This document shows, in pieces, positions 1 to 13,572 of a stretch of 64,000 nucleotides of DNA (within the stretch, counting starts at the first letter, position 1; the number at the start of each line of letters is the position of its first letter). The stretch lies in contig JAJEKV010000031.1 of NCBI GenBank assembly GCA_021234155.1, positions 14,875,748-14,939,747 of the forward strand, read 5' to 3'. A program made the translations under genes and the position numbers. Under the pieces are notes generated by a model, which saw only the letters and a program-made list of their open reading frames with translations, searched no databases and had not been told where the DNA came from. Source of the stretch: Isoetes taiwanensis (Eukaryota; Streptophyta; Lycopodiopsida; Isoetales; Isoetaceae).

Positions 1-692
1 GTCCTGCTTCAACGTGAACTCCCGCTCGCCCACCTTCTGCTTCTTTACTACCTTCGGTGGCTTGTTGGGTAGGGTGGGCGGGCGTTGAGGTCGGATGGTC
101 CCCCAACATCGACTTCGGGCTCTTCCTCCTGCCCGGCTTCCTCCTCCTCTCCTGCTTCTTCCTCCTCTTCTTCCTCCACTTCCTCGTCGGCCTCCCGACA
201 GGGTTCTTCGATCCGGACCGTCCCCCTTGGGCGGTTCTGGTCCCTTTTGGACCTCTTCTCCCTTCTTCTTGCTTCTTTCTCCCTCTCCCTCTTCTTCCTC
301 GCTGCCTTCTCCTCTGGCCACTCCGCCACCTTCTCCTTCCCCTTTTTCTTTTTGGAGGTGCCAACCTCCTCCTGGTGTGGCTGCTGCTGCTGCTCCTGTT
401 CTTGCTGCTGCTGCTGCTCCTGTTCTTGGCCCTGCTGCTGCTGGTCTTGGTCCTCCTAGTCGGATAGAGGACCGAAGTGAAGGGTCTCATCTGTCCGTTG
501 TGTCTCGACAGAGGAGCTACTCTGGGCCTCCTCTTGAGAGGCGTGAAAGATCTCGTCCGTCGAACTGGATGACTCCTCTCGCCCTGGCCGGAGGTGGTCA
601 GGGATCTTCTTCCCTGGAGCTCCAGCTGCTGCTGTCATCGAAGGGGTCCGCCTTGGGCTGAATATCCTCATGGTGCACTTGGTGCGCGCCAT
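1..692 (-). pseudogene. Histone H3 tail-like ORF of element A (partial)
   Basis: Unrecognised as any described gag or pol product. It starts at the first ATG after the leader (692) with MARTKCTMRIF; the first four residues after Met equal the H3 tail ARTK, and position 9 is Ile instead of Lys. A Ser-rich stretch follows, then an in-frame TAG at 458-456, a Gln-rich tract, a Lys/Arg/Glu-rich probable coiled coil (about 340-190), a Glu run, and a motif PPYP near 70. A frameshift near 60 is needed to continue into a Lys/Pro-rich segment (KPPKVVKKQKVGERE) that leaves the window. The order tail, charged coil, acidic run, PPYP, Lys/Pro segment matches the ORF of element B (34349-35482), which ends in an H3 fold. 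By analogy the fold of this copy lies left of position 1; that is inference. Confidence 0.7.
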
Positions 693-1253
693 GTCTTACG
701 GCCAGAGAAATGGATTAAGTTTGGCTGATCAAGGGAGAGAAAAGGGTTTAGGCAATGTTAGGGGGAAAATGAGGTGGCAAGAAGATATTTAAAAAGGAAA
801 GATGCTCTAGGGAATATTCTCCTACCATTAATAGCCCTATTAATTAGCCCCCCCTTATTAATTATCCCAGTATACCCATTTATTAGTATATGGTTAATGT
901 TGTATTATACTTATGAAATCCGAATTTTTCTAATGGTTTGAAGTGTTAGTTATGAATTTGCACCATTTTTCACCCAGGTCTCGGATTGGGATGATTCTTC
1001 GACCCATTTTGGGTGAATTCTGATGCTGATGCATAATTTTCACTCTAAATTTACTAGAATGTTGATCTGACTCATTCTTTTTTTCTCCCATCTAACAATT
1101 TAGCCTATTCTTACGGACCCACTACTTAGGAAAACAAATTTCCCCTATTTTCGAGGTACCATGGTGGAAATTTTCATTTCACACCCTATTAGGCCTGTTA
1201 GACTACTTATTAGGGACATGGTCAGTGCTAGTTCCTGGTCAACCAAGAACATC
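693..1253 (-). other. Leader of element A, no gene seen
   Basis: AT-rich DNA between the PBS and the H3 tail-like ORF. No ORF of note. Equivalent leaders occur in element B (30560-31263) and element C (61215-60440). Confidence 0.5.
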
Positions 1254-1265
1254 GCTCTGATACCA
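1254..1265 (-). promoter_or_regulatory. Primer binding site of element A (tRNA-iMet)
   Basis: Minus-strand TGGTATCAGAGC lies one base inside the LTR end. This is the usual complement of the 3' end of plant initiator tRNA-Met. Confidence 0.85.
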
Positions 1266-1266
1266 T

Positions 1267-2163
1267 TGTGACGCTCCCTATAAAATATACGGCGCCCCGC
1301 CATACACTCCGTAGGAAATCCCCCATCCGGTCCTTCGACCGCACGGGCCCTCCATCTATCCCGCACTTCAGGGTATCCCTAGTGCGGGAAAGCGGAAGCA
1401 TAAACAACGTCAGAACTAGCAATAACAATACATCATACTACCCGGAAGGGTAGCGCATCCACATATTCATAGCTACAATAGAGATAATCATATGCCATAA
1501 AACATGAGAGCTCCTACCCAAGGCTCGGACTCATGGGGAGGTAGACTGACGGCTAGGTCTCAAGATAGAGCAGACCGAGTCATAACAATGGCGGGGCTGG
1601 CTATAGACAATGGCTAGGGTTGACCACTCTATCCACCCCTCCTGTACATACTTTGCAGATGGGCTAGATCAGGCTCTAGCAGACTCTAGCCTTCCGGATG
1701 CGCAATCTCATGGTATCACCCATCGGGTCTACTCCAGGTTGCATCTCCCTGGTCCGTTGAGGCAGGAAGGGTTGCATCTCCCCTTCCCAGGGTCTAAAGG
1801 TTCCACGGGCGACTAGAGAATCGTGGCGACACACGATTCGTCCCCAACTTACCCCCCCAAAACAAGAGCTAGGCCAACACCTGCAACTCTTGAGAGGCAG
1901 GGCAACACCATTGCCCCAGGAGGTGTCGGACCCATGCCCGGCCTACAAGAAGTGACCGGCCATAAGCCTAGCCCGCTATGGGGTCCCCAGTAGCCACGCT
2001 CAGCAGGGACCCTCCCTCCATATCTCCTCTAGCCCCGTTATGTAGTGCTGAGTCACGTCATAGCCCCCTTAGCCCGGTGGGTTCCTATGCACATGCCGCA
2101 TAATCTAGTTGTCACTTCTGCAGGTACATGAAAGGCATAGTACTAAGGAGCCCGGCAAGCAAT
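1267..2163 (-). repeat. Truncated 5' LTR of element A
   Basis: In sense orientation it ends GGGAGCGTCACA, next to the PBS. It shares with the other LTR copies a block around 1630-1680 (sense: TCTGCAAAGTRTGYACAGGA type) and the following TTCCGGA-type segment. The copy stops matching near 2163, so roughly 600-700 bp of the U3 end are missing compared with the 1.58-kb LTRs at 51324 and 61229. Confidence 0.75.
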
Positions 2164-4487
2164 CCTTTTGTTTCAAAATCACTTTTTAGGAAACATACCT
2201 CATTTAAAGTGCATGTTCATTCACCTTGAAATTTATAGCTAACTCCTTATTATAGCCAAATTTGGGTATTTGACTCCAAAATGTTCCTAGCCTCTGATTG
2301 ATTTTCTATTAATAGTAAAGATGTTACAATATTGATCTCTAAAGTTCAGATAGAAAGAATAAACACAGTGAAGCCCTGCTGGCCTGATAAATAATATGCT
2401 CAAGAAGCTTTCTTACATCAGCATCTGATGAGAAAGTACAACTAACAGATAACAAATACTTTTCTCCAAAAAATAAAATAAAATTGCAACCAGTTTTACA
2501 GCTGTAAGCAAAGGATTACAAAATGCAGGCTGAAGTATATCAGTCCCCCAGCTGCCCTCAAGCTTACTAGTACTTGAGGTTGACACAGGCATATCAGACG
2601 CTGGTCCAAAGTGCTGCAAGCATATCAGTACTTGAGCATATATATGATTAGATAAACTATTCAAGCATAGCAGTACTTGAAACATTTTAAATCCCTAACA
2701 TGCAAAAATCAGAGAACTCGTTATACCAAAGAGCCCCATACCTCCCAGTGTATCATGCGCTCTAACAAATGCAGCATTGTCAGGATTATGTTCTGCATCC
2801 TTGATATTTACAAGAAAAAAGTGATTGCTCAACATCAATATGAAGAACATGTCACCAGTCTCTTGAACTGCCTCTGCCAAATAACTGATGTTTCCTGCTA
2901 GCAAGGAAAGAAGCTAAACGGGCTTGAAAAGTTTTCTTCTAAAAAATAGTGTATGATATTCCCAGCTGGGATTTGCAATTCCAAATCCCACTTTACATAA
3001 TCTGGAGTTTCGACCCCCTTTGCTTTATAGGCCAATATCCCAATCTGATGGGCTTACCCTTTCAGCGTGTCTAGAACAGACATACTAGGCATACAACCAA
3101 AGAACTTGTATGCTACCAAAGGAAGATGCCACGTTAGTGGATTAAATAAAACAACTGATTATGGTCGCCTGAAAGAAGGAAGTTTACACACACAACCAGC
3201 ATATCCGATGACTATTCTTGAGAAGGCAGAACAAATTCAAGTCTGCTAGCACCCAGATGACTGCTGTTTTGCACCATAATCCGGCCACCTGCCCTAGCCG
3301 CCCAACCGTTCGCCTATCATCCCCATTCTCTGACCTGCCTCTGATTGTTGGATTTGCAACCCAAAATGAAAGTATGAAATGCATAAAAATATGCCCAGAC
3401 TCTAAAGACATAAATGCAGAATAAAGTAATGTTTATTGGTTATATAGTATGTGAACATGGAATACGCCAGGAAGCTTTTTAGTATATTCTTAGGCACATT
3501 CGCATATTTAACAATTGTGGAAATGCAAGAATAGGGCCAAACATGGTTTTGCGCATACCTCAATCCATACGATATCCATACATATAATAAGAATCGTGTT
3601 CTAAATTGTTTTACGGGTTAAATCCAACTCTAACTAAATTCCAATTCATGTTTATAACAGTAAAACCAAGCTACAACATTTGTTTACACTCTGTAACTCT
3701 TTCTTTACATTGAATTACAGTAGGATTTCCACCTAAAATAACCAAAGTCATGGTTGTGAAATCCTGCATTTGATAAGAAAGAAATAAAATCTGTAGAGAA
3801 GGTACTTGCTCTATGCCTTGAAGTACTTTGGATGGTGGTTAATTCATCATTTCAAATGCATAATTATTGCAATGCCTTAAGATAGAATACAATGGTTAGC
3901 AACACCTTAGCAACATTCTTTAGAGAGTATGTCGTGATGAAAGATAAAGGTTTAAATAAACTTTGCACAATCATTTGTATATTGGTGAAGGATATTCAGG
4001 CAGTTTGGGGAGTACTGTATTTCTGGTCATAGAAATACTATTTTCTGGGTTATTTTGAGTTGTTTTTATGGGAATGGTTGAAGAAGGGGATTTGATCCGG
4101 CCAGAAGTAGAAAGTTGGCTAGTGTCGACACGATCTTCCAAGCATGCCTTTTCATTCATAAGTTTTGCTGGTAGGTTTAGTGGTCTGCTTCTTGTTTCTG
4201 GAGGTCAGAAATTGGGCTGGGTGAACAAGTCTAATTGAAATCGTTTCATAATCCAAAGTGCCCAATGGCTGGTTCATAACCTTCATAGCAGAGTATTTTT
4301 ATAGTGGCCGAGAAGTAGAACATTAAGAGTTCTCAGAGCACTGCTTTCTCTCAGCAAGTAACCTTTATTTCGTCTATTCTGGTAAGGCGGTCGCTGATTC
4401 TTTTTGCCGATTCTACTTGGTTTCTCTTGGTCCTGCTGGGTTTCATTGGGGCCTCATGGCCTTCGTTGGCAGAGGACCCTGCCATTT
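2164..4487. other. Gene-poor AT-rich stretch
   Basis: Only short ORFs without recognisable domains on either strand. No LTR, TIR pair or RNA gene could be supported. Confidence 0.4.
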
Positions 4488-4882
4488 TAGGTCTTCAGGT
4501 CGGATTAAAAAGCCGAGGTCTTCAGGTCTTCAGGTCGGATTAAAAAGCCGAGGTCTTCAGGTCAGATTGAAAGCCTTCGGCTCTTTAGGTTTGTGGCAGG
4601 GTTCGAAAAAGTGGGGGCTAGGCCCTTAAAATTCCGGTTGGAATTCAAAATGTCCAGTTTAGAATTCCGGTTGGAATTCAAAATGTCCAGTTTAGATTTT
4701 TGGATGCCCGCAAAATTCCAGTACAAAATAACATAGTTTAGTGTAAAATCCGGTATAAAATCCGGTATATCCGAGTCTTGTTCTATGTTAAATCCGGTAC
4801 GTACTATCCATATGCGGCAAATTGTCTGGTAAGGCTTAGAAAGTATCCATATGCGGCAAATTGTCTGGTAAGGCTTAGAAAG
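4488..4882. repeat. Cluster of short tandem duplications
   Basis: Three separate direct duplications lie close together. A roughly 35-bp unit (GGTCTTCAGGTCGGATTAAA) recurs about three times at 4488-4580. A 32-bp unit containing the inverted repeat GAATTCCGGTTGGAATTC occurs twice at 4629-4696. A 39-bp unit beginning TATCCATATGCGGCAAATTG occurs twice, perfectly, at 4805-4843 and 4844-4882. Nothing coding is seen. Confidence 0.7.
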
Positions 4883-5630
4883 TTTTTCGAACCTTGGTTT
4901 AGAGGTGTGAACAGCGTGCCAGGCTATAGCGTGGGCTATGGTGTTTGTGCGATTTAATGGTGCGGGTTATGGCGGGGTTCGAAATTGGGGTGTTTGACCC
5001 TTAAAAATCTGGCCATTCCAAAAAAATTCCGATAGTCAAAAAAAAATATTCCCGACGTTTTTTCAGGCTATTTTCGTAGAAGTTTCTAAGGATTTTTGGG
5101 AAAGTACACTATAATTTCATGTATTTCCGGCAGCCTTAGGCACATTTTTAATAGTTAAGGCAAATTCTAATTTCGGACCCTGGGCTATGGTCGCACCAAT
5201 TAATTTTCTCTCGCTGCACCATTGATTCGGGCAGGAGAATTAAACTTCAAAAACACGATGACCTTTGATGTGGGAGATTCCATCTCCCATGATCTAAACG
5301 TACAAAATTATGGATTTTCCATTATGCAATGCAACATGAGTCTAAAGACTTTTGAATTAAGGCCGCATGCATACAACAACAAAGGTGGGGTGGTGGAAAT
5401 AAAATTAGCTGCAAAATTAAATTAGTCACGTCAGGATAAAAAAAGCCTATTGATATGATATAGGCTAATTAAAAATAGGATAGGGCGTTAAAAAAACCGA
5501 ACACAAAAGCATGTCATAAATGCTGTTCTTATCATGTGAAAACGTGATAAAAAAGGCAACGTAAAGTCATGTGCAAAAACACGATCTAAGCCCTTCATTT
5601 TAGGGCAGCAACAGATAGATTAGGGCTTAT

Positions 5631-5687
5631 ATTTAGGGTTCGAATTTTAAAATAGGGTTGACACCTTTAGGGTTCCTTTTATATAGA
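5631..5687 (+). promoter_or_regulatory. eEF1A promoter: telo-boxes and TATA box
   Basis: Two copies of TTTAGGGTT (5632-5640 and 5666-5674) plus a partial ATAGGGTT (5652-5659) stand just upstream of a TATA-like TTTTATATAGA (5677-5687), about 85 bp before the eEF1A ATG. Telo-boxes (AAACCCTA on the other strand) are known promoter elements of plant translation genes, including eEF1A. Confidence 0.6.
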
Positions 5688-5719
5688 AGGCAGAAGCAGA
5701 GGATTTCACTTGCTCTTGA

Positions 5720-7487
<1,768 letters not shown>

Positions 7488-8280
7488 CTGGTTCTGTCCT
7501 TTTCTTCTACTTTGTTTTTGGACTTGAGGATGGTGCTCTCTCGCTGGATGCAGAATTGGGTTCTTGACAGACGGTGGCAGGGCAGTTTTTTGTTTTGCTT
7601 TTCCTTTCCTTTACTTATGGTCTTTTAGTAGAGCCTTTGGCTTTTTTGTTCTTCAAAAAAAAATACAAAGTCAATATTCCCAGTGGGTATATTTTACTCA
7701 ATTGCATCTGGGCTCAGGAGTTACCTGCTTAGCTTTACGATGATGTACTCTACAATTTTGGCTGAATTTTGGTTGACATTTTAAATTAGTTTTACTATTT
7801 GGTTCTGTTTAAAAACTCTTTTTTTGTTAATAATACGGTTAGTAGAGCCTTTAGTTTTTTTTGTTCTTCAAAGGGTACATTTTACTCAATTGCATCTGTG
7901 CTCAAGAGATGCCTGCTTAGCTGTACGATGTACTGTACTATTTTGGTTGAATTAACATTTTAAATTAGTTTTACTATTTGGTTCTGTTCAAAATCTCTTT
8001 TTTTTGTTATAAATAGGGTTTAGATTAGTTTCACGGTCTATTTATGTGCTTTCTTTCGTGTTTGTCATGTGGAGTATTTGCCTAGCTGTGGTGCTTTCTT
8101 TTGTGTTTGTCATGTGGAGTATTTGCCTAGCTGTGATGCATACTTTTGGGGATCTCTTTAGTTCAAAAATATTGTCTAGCTGTGTTGCATATTTTTGGGG
8201 TTATTGAGTTTAAAAATAAGTAATGTTTTGCTATTTCCGGCAGGTGTTTTCACCTGCCTTTTAAGTGTGGTTGTCTTTTG
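7488..8280 (+). repeat. eEF1A 3' flank with internal duplications
   Basis: Probable 3' UTR followed by non-coding DNA. A segment of about 190 bp starting AGTAGAGCCTTTGGC (about 7628) recurs starting AGTAGAGCCTTTAG (about 7841) with scattered differences. A 45-bp unit (GTGCTTTCTTTYGTGTTTGT start) is repeated directly at 8046-8090 and 8091-8136. Confidence 0.6.
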
Positions 8281-8283
8281 AAC

Positions 8284-9250
8284 TTATTAAAAGATGAAAA
8301 CATTAGGAAATTATCGCCTACTATGTTCTATTATTTCGTTTGGTATTTGGGGAGGGTATCTCTGGCGTGGTTGGGCCTAGATTTTGGCCGGGTATTGTAT
8401 GGAAAATCGTAGAGAAAGCGTATTTTTTACCTGGTTTGAGCTGCTTGTTTGGCCGGGAATTCCAAAAATGGGGTGCTTGTTGGCTTGAGCATTGCTAAAA
8501 TCAGCTAAAAGACTTCGGGTAAGACATGGTTTCAGAATAGAAGGATAGGGAAGGATGCAGGTTTCTTTTTTGAGCAGGCATGGCCATGGATGGATCATCG
8601 GCCGACCAAGCTCTTCCCATTTTGCTCGTTTGTTCTTGTTTCGATTCGATTGCAACCTCCTCATCTTGATATTCGGTTTGGGCATGCCAGTTTTGCATTT
8701 GCTCAGTGTGGGCCTGAGGCTTCGAATCTTACGGCCAGATTGGGAGTCTTTCTTCTTGAATCAGCCGGATTGGGCCTGCAGCTTCGAATGTTACGGCCAG
8801 TTTGGGAGGTTTTTTTCTTGGGGGTTTTCGAATCAGCCAGATTGGGCCTGGAGATGGGCCTGGCTCCGGGTTCATGCTGGTTCCTGATGCGATGCCAGCA
8901 GTCTGGACATCGCCAGCAGTCTGGTTGATTCCGGCAAGGTGTGACCGCTGCCAGCGGAAGCAGGTCGGCAGCCTGCCTGGGTTTTTTTTTTTCCCCATTC
9001 TCACCATGTATTGCTTTTGGACCATTGGAAGTGGCAGGCGTTTTAGCAGCCAAAAATTTAATGGCGCTTGATTTGGCACAGAACTGAGAATATTCCGAAG
9101 ATCAATGGCCAGAAATCTGAGATGAGAAAAAACCCGATAAAGAATGAAAAATAACGAATAACGAATAAAAGATGAAAACATTAGGAAATTATCGCCTATA
9201 TATGGTTTTAACTCATTAAAAGATGAAAATATTAGGAAATTACTGCCCAT
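8284..9250. repeat. Segment bracketed by AAAAGATGAAAACATTAGG repeats
   Basis: A sequence of about 38 bp containing AGATGAAAACATTAGGAAAT occurs at 8284-8322 and twice in tandem at 9166-9246. Between them, a unit with CTTCGAATSTTACGGCCAG is repeated at about 8711-8770 and 8772-8850. Long plus-strand ORFs here have no recognisable domain and follow the repeats. This may be an unrecognised insertion, but no clean ends were found. Confidence 0.4.
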
Positions 9251-9269
9251 AAGTCTGACTCCGATCATA

Positions 9270-9705
9270 CTTAACGTATGAAGCTTTTAATAAAACCACT
9301 GAAATTACCGCACATACATCTGATCATTCAGCTACTTCGACAGTGCAGCATGTGAAGCTTTTAATGAAACCATTGAAAAATTATTGCACAAATCTGATCA
9401 TTCAAAGCTGCTACTCCGACAGTGCAACACTTGCAAAACTTGTGAAGCATATGTGAAGGAGGTGCTTAGGCACATATGCAGACTTTTATGAGTACAAGAA
9501 AGACTAGTTGAGAGGGGGCAGGAGATTCCGCTGAATTTCAGGCCTATATTCCATAAGTAATGTAGGCGTGTGTCAACTAATGGGCCCGCTGAGTTCATTT
9601 CTTGTTTTTTTGCTACAAGTCTATATTTACGGATGCCACGTCACCCGCTGAGTTCATTTCAGTTTTCTGCTACAGGTCTATATTTATGGATGCCATGCCA
9701 TCATG
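9270..9705. repeat. Two short tandem duplications
   Basis: A unit of about 85 bp with GTGAAGCTTTTAATGAAACC and CTGATCATTCA is repeated at about 9278-9420. A unit of about 60 bp beginning CCCGCTGAGTTCATTTC is repeated at about 9591-9705. Confidence 0.6.
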
Positions 9706-9969
9706 AATTCTCCTAGAGATAAGGTTGGCTCCTATTTCTATAAATTTTCAATGGGTCTAGGTAAAGGCTTCATTCTGTCACTTTCATCCCACATTCTACC
9801 ATGTTTTTCTTTTTCAGAAATGTCTTCAAGTTAATTGCAATTCTATGTCTACTTGCAATTCAGTTATACAACAAATTTATACAAGTCAAAGTCTGATACT
9901 AAAAGTATCAATTCCTCAAAAAAACATTAGAATAAAAAACATTAAAACACAAGAACTTCAAGGAGTAGT

Positions 9970-10560
9970 AGCAGGGCCAAAACCAGTAGAACTTCCACAA
10001 TTTTTCGGGCCAAAACCCTTTATCATTTCGCTGATCTGCAACAGGAACAATGACAGCTTCAGCACTCGAATATCTCATATACTTTGCAATAGCTTCCTCT
10101 CCAAACTCAGAAACTAATGCACTCTCAAAATCTGCAACAGTCTCGTTAGCATCATCAGATATGTTCAACCTAGCAAGCTTGTTTGTCTGCAGCTCCCTCT
10201 CAACAATAATGTTCGTAATATCACGAAGTACAGGCTCCTGAAGATCATCCATGACACAAACCTACAAGAAACATTGCAGATTAGTAACAAGAAACAAAGA
10301 ATATAAAAAGAAACACGAAAAAACAAGAATGATACTTGCCTTTTTGACACAATCCTGAAGCAAACCACCTGGATCAAACAAGAACCTAAAATAGAACTCT
10401 GAAACTCGTCCTATAGCAAGTATCAGAACCTGAAACAAATTAGGAACCAGAAAACTTCGACTAGAGAACCTGCATGCAAGAATTTCTTGCAAAATATGCA
10501 TCCTGACCGTCTTCCAAGTCGTGCTACATGCTCCCGCACACATATTGTAGCAAGAAAGCA
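9970..10560 (-). other. Possible exon cluster of an unidentified gene
   Basis: Not recognised. On the minus strand an open stretch after a plausible acceptor (ATGTTTCTTGTAG, about 10261) reads MDDLQEPVLRDITNI through about residue 80 in a soluble, acidic, helical-looking style (KLARLNISDDANETVADFE). Upstream, about 10430-10340, a short open stretch after TTTGTTTCAG reads ILAIGRVSEFYFRF and ends CVKK before GCAAGT, which would need a GC-AG donor. The amino-acid composition looks protein-like, but splice sites are guessed and no family is recognised. It could equally be a gene fragment carried by a transposon. Confidence 0.25.
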
Positions 10561-10629
10561 ACATGCAGGCAAAGAATCTTCCTAAATCTTCTCACCACTT
10601 TGTCCAACTTCAAGCAAAGAAAAAACAGA

Positions 10630-10915
10630 AATGGCGCCAGAAACTATGACATCGGCTATGGCAAAAGGAAAAACAGAGCAAGATTCTTCAAAAACTCGTC
10701 CAAATGCTTTCAAACTTCGTCACAATCATCCTAACACTTAGATGGCGCCACCGGAAGCAACAACGGCGATGGCAGAAGGAAAAAAAGAGCAAGATTCTTC
10801 AAAAACAGAACAATATTCTTCAAAAACTCGTCCAAATCCTCTAAAACTTTGTCCCAATCATCCTAACACTTAAAAGGCGCCACCGGAAGCAACAACGGCG
10901 ATGGCGCCACCGCAA
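10630..10915. repeat. Tandem repeat, about 125-bp unit
   Basis: Units starting ATGGCGCCACCGGAAGCAAC or a close variant lie at about 10631, 10741 and 10875, each followed by GGAAAAAMAGAGCAAGATTC and CTCGTCCAAATSCT blocks. The unit contains short GGCGCC palindromes. No coding assignment is made. Confidence 0.6.
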
Positions 10916-11342
10916 ACAGGAAGATCGCCAACCAAGAACACAGACGCAACGGGAACAGAGGAAAAAAAAAGAGGAAAAAAAATGACAGAATAAAGCCTAA
11001 CCAAACTTCACGTTTGGGTAATGTCACTTTAGGTGACATTCCCACGTGTCAACGTCGCCTCCGCGCTAACGCGCGTCGGCAACGTTTCCATATACGAAAA
11101 TATACCTAAAGTGACATTCCCCTATACGAAAATATTAGAAACTTGGCAGGATGTGCAAACCCTCTTTAGTCTAGCAGATGCCCAATGAGTTTGAGTATAT
11201 TCTGGAACACTAGGATTTGGGAGAGGGGTATGCTCCATCTTGCACTTGTACACGAAGTGTTCACTAAATGGCATGCTGCTCGAGTTTGTAAGGTTGGGTA
11301 GTTATGGGAAAGTGATAGATGGATTTTATGGACAAGATTTAA
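10916..11342. other. Non-coding flank of the copia element
   Basis: No gene is recognised. It contains the near-palindrome TCACTTTAGGTGACATT (about 11023) and a second inverted TAAAGTGACATTCCCC (about 11105). Confidence 0.3.
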
Positions 11343-11347
11343 AGCTT

Positions 11348-12040
11348 TGTTAGTATATCATGCCATATTTCATTGGTTATGCTATATGTAGTGGTTCATT
11401 GGTTTTTTTGTGCACGTATGGATAATTTACATTGGGAAAAACACATGTCACTTTTTGTGCATGTCGGTGGAAAGGAAAAGAAATAAAAGGGACGTTCTGG
11501 GTACGTACAGTGTGAGAAAGCAGTCAGAAAGCAGTCGGCCAGTCGGAGTGACAGATTGAATCGAGTATTGAATTGAACTGGTATTGACCAGAAGAGGATC
11601 CCGCTGCAGGTTCCGCAGCTGCTTGCTCAACCCGGAAGTAGAATTCCGGAACAGGTTGCTTTGAATTGATTGTTTGATTATCTGTTGAAACCTCAGATGC
11701 AGGATCGATTGGGCGGTTCGGTTGCAATTCAGTCTGCAGTTCGCATTTGTGCAGAGAGAAGGTCTTGGCTTTAAAGCATCACTGTGATTTACACTGGATT
11801 CTAGCAGAAGGAGAGCTCTCAGTCTCAATATCTAGAGATCCAAGTCTGGTCGGTAAAATCCTTGTATTAGTTTTTGTCTGATATAGAGTTACAGCCAGCA
11901 TTGCCTTAAGCTTGGTTTTGTTGAAGAATTTTCTGTTTGTTGAAGATATTTCTGATTGTTGAAGATATTTCTGAAAATATAAAGTTACAGTAAGCGTTTG
12001 GCTCAAGCTTGGTTTTGCAAAGATATTTGACAATCTAACA
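11348..12040 (+). repeat. 5' LTR of the copia element
   Basis: 693 bp, starting TGTTAGTATATC and ending CAATCTAACA, so the termini are TGTTAG/CTAACA. It is matched by 16213-16585 plus 18734-19042, and in inverted orientation by 16590-17157. Confidence 0.93.
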
Positions 12041-12041
12041 T

Positions 12042-12053
12042 TGGTATCAGAGC
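12042..12053 (+). promoter_or_regulatory. Copia primer binding site (tRNA-iMet)
   Basis: TGGTATCAGAGC lies one base after the 5' LTR end and is complementary to the 3' end of plant initiator tRNA-Met. Confidence 0.9.
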
Positions 12054-12066
12054 CATTTAGAAAAAC

Positions 12067-13572
12067 ATGACTACCAGATTCGGAGCTGCACTGCTCAATG
12101 CAATTGACGTGTATTCTGGTGGTTCCGGTTATTAGGTTTGGAAAACAAAAATAGAAGAGGTACTAAATTCAGAAGGTTTAATGGATATTGTTCAGCCACC
12201 GGAAGGACAGGATTTAAAGGAGATACTTGCAAAGCTTGGTAAAATGAAGATTGGAGAAGGTGGGAGTAAACTTACAGAAGGTTCTGGTAAGTCAGAAGCT
12301 AGTTCTGTATATTCTGATAGCAAGATTAGAGAAGCAAGAGGAATAATTGCTTGCAAGGTTGGACCTAGTATCTTGTTAAGATTGAGAGGCATGAACCCAC
12401 AACAAATGTGGACATATCTTATAAATAAGTATGAACAAAAATCACCATCACAGTTGGATGTTTTAGACAGAGAACTAAGGCTGTTAAAATATGATGAAAA
12501 CGAGAATATCACTGATTTTTTCTCAAAGATAGATAATATTTTTGCCGATCTAGATGCAGCAGGAGCTAGTTTGAGTGATGAATTTCAAGTTTTGGCAATA
12601 GCTCGTGCTTTTTCAAATTATGATGTGTTGTCAATCATGATTAGAATCACCACCAAGAATCGAGATGATGCAGAAAGATTGGTGCGAACAGAACTGGAAC
12701 AAAAGAAGATAGTAAGTGAAATAGAAAGTTCTGATGTCTTGTTTGTGGGGAAATCAAAAGGAAAAAAGGAATATGTAGAAAAAACCATTGGTCCTTGTTA
12801 TTACTGTCATGAAATTGGACATTTAAAGGTTGATTGTCCAAAACTAAGTAAAGAAATCTCTTGCTATAATTGTGGTGGCATGGGCCATATGTCTTCAACT
12901 TGTTCGAGCCCTAAGAATTATAATAAAGGACGAGGAAGGTGGAATGTCGAAAGGGGAAGCTCTTTCTTTAGGGGAAGAGGAAGCCCGTCAAGGGAAAGAG
13001 GAAGGAGAAGTGCTGGTAGAAGTGCTGGTATCAATATAACTCAAGAAGTCATAAATGAGAAGGATAAACCAGAGCAAGATGATCAAGAGGTAAAACCCTT
13101 TGTTTTATCCACTTACATGGATGATTATTATTCTAATTGTGAAACTAATGCATTTATAGTTGATAGTGGAGCTGAACGATCAGTAGTTAATTCTACTGAT
13201 TATCTAGCAGATATATGTGCTAGTAAAAATTTAAGTCATGTACAGTTAGGAAATGGAGGTCTGCAGAAGGTTATGGGTAAAGGGATGTTGAAATTATTTG
13301 ACTTGCAAGGAAATAGGGTCAATATTTCAAATGTTTTGTGTGTTCCAGGATTATATAAAAATCTCATATCTGTGTATCAACTAGTTGACTTAGGCTATGA
13401 GCTAAGATTTGATAAAAAAGGGTGTAAAGTATTGCTTGATGGTGAACTAAAGTTCTTTGCAAAACGTGTGGGAAACCTTTTCCAATTCTCAAATAGAGTC
13501 TTGCAAAGTATAAATATGTTGTCAGTTTCGCAGCTTCAACTTGGCATAGCAGACTGGCACATACACATATAA
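12067..13572 (+). pseudogene. Copia gag and aspartic protease
   Basis: Capsid/nucleocapsid and the polyprotein protease. The natural ATG is at 12067, but an in-frame TAG at 12133-12135 cuts it after 22 codons; the frame is open again to 13572. Visible in order: gag capsid-type helical region with LRGMNPQQMW and LDRELRLLKYDE, two CCHC zinc knuckles (CYYCHEIGHLKVDC and CYNCGGMGHMSSTC, about 12796-12903), an Arg/Gly-rich stretch, and the protease motif DSGAERSVV (about 13162). The frame ends soon after IADWHIH, at the start of the gag-pre-integrase region, which continues in other frames to about 13700. Confidence 0.88.

Larger units (their letters stand above)
1..2163 (-). mobile_element. Ty3/gypsy element A (5' part, runs off left edge)
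   Basis: Minus-strand LTR retrotransposon. Reading right to left it has a truncated 5' LTR (2163-1267), an initiator-Met tRNA primer binding site (1265-1254), a leader of about 560 bp without a clear gene (1253-693), and an ORF beginning with a histone H3 tail-like sequence (692 onward) that leaves the window at position 1. The LTR family is the same as in the elements at 29015 and 51324. Gag-pol is not visible because the element continues to the left. The outer (U3) part of the LTR is missing, so no target-site duplication can be read. Confidence 0.85.

Noticed and set aside
57-661. Long plus-strand Leu- and Ser-rich ORFs
   Set aside because: They are antisense shadows of the low-complexity Glu/Lys/Gln-rich minus-strand ORF of element A.
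2413-2904. Minus-strand open stretches, including one with AEHNPDNAAFVRAHDTLGG, which looks like a real exon
   Set aside because: No neighbouring exon, start or recognisable domain; splice sites would be pure guesswork.
4488-4882. Short repeats as a CRISPR array
   Set aside because: Direct tandem copies without unique spacers, in plant nuclear DNA.
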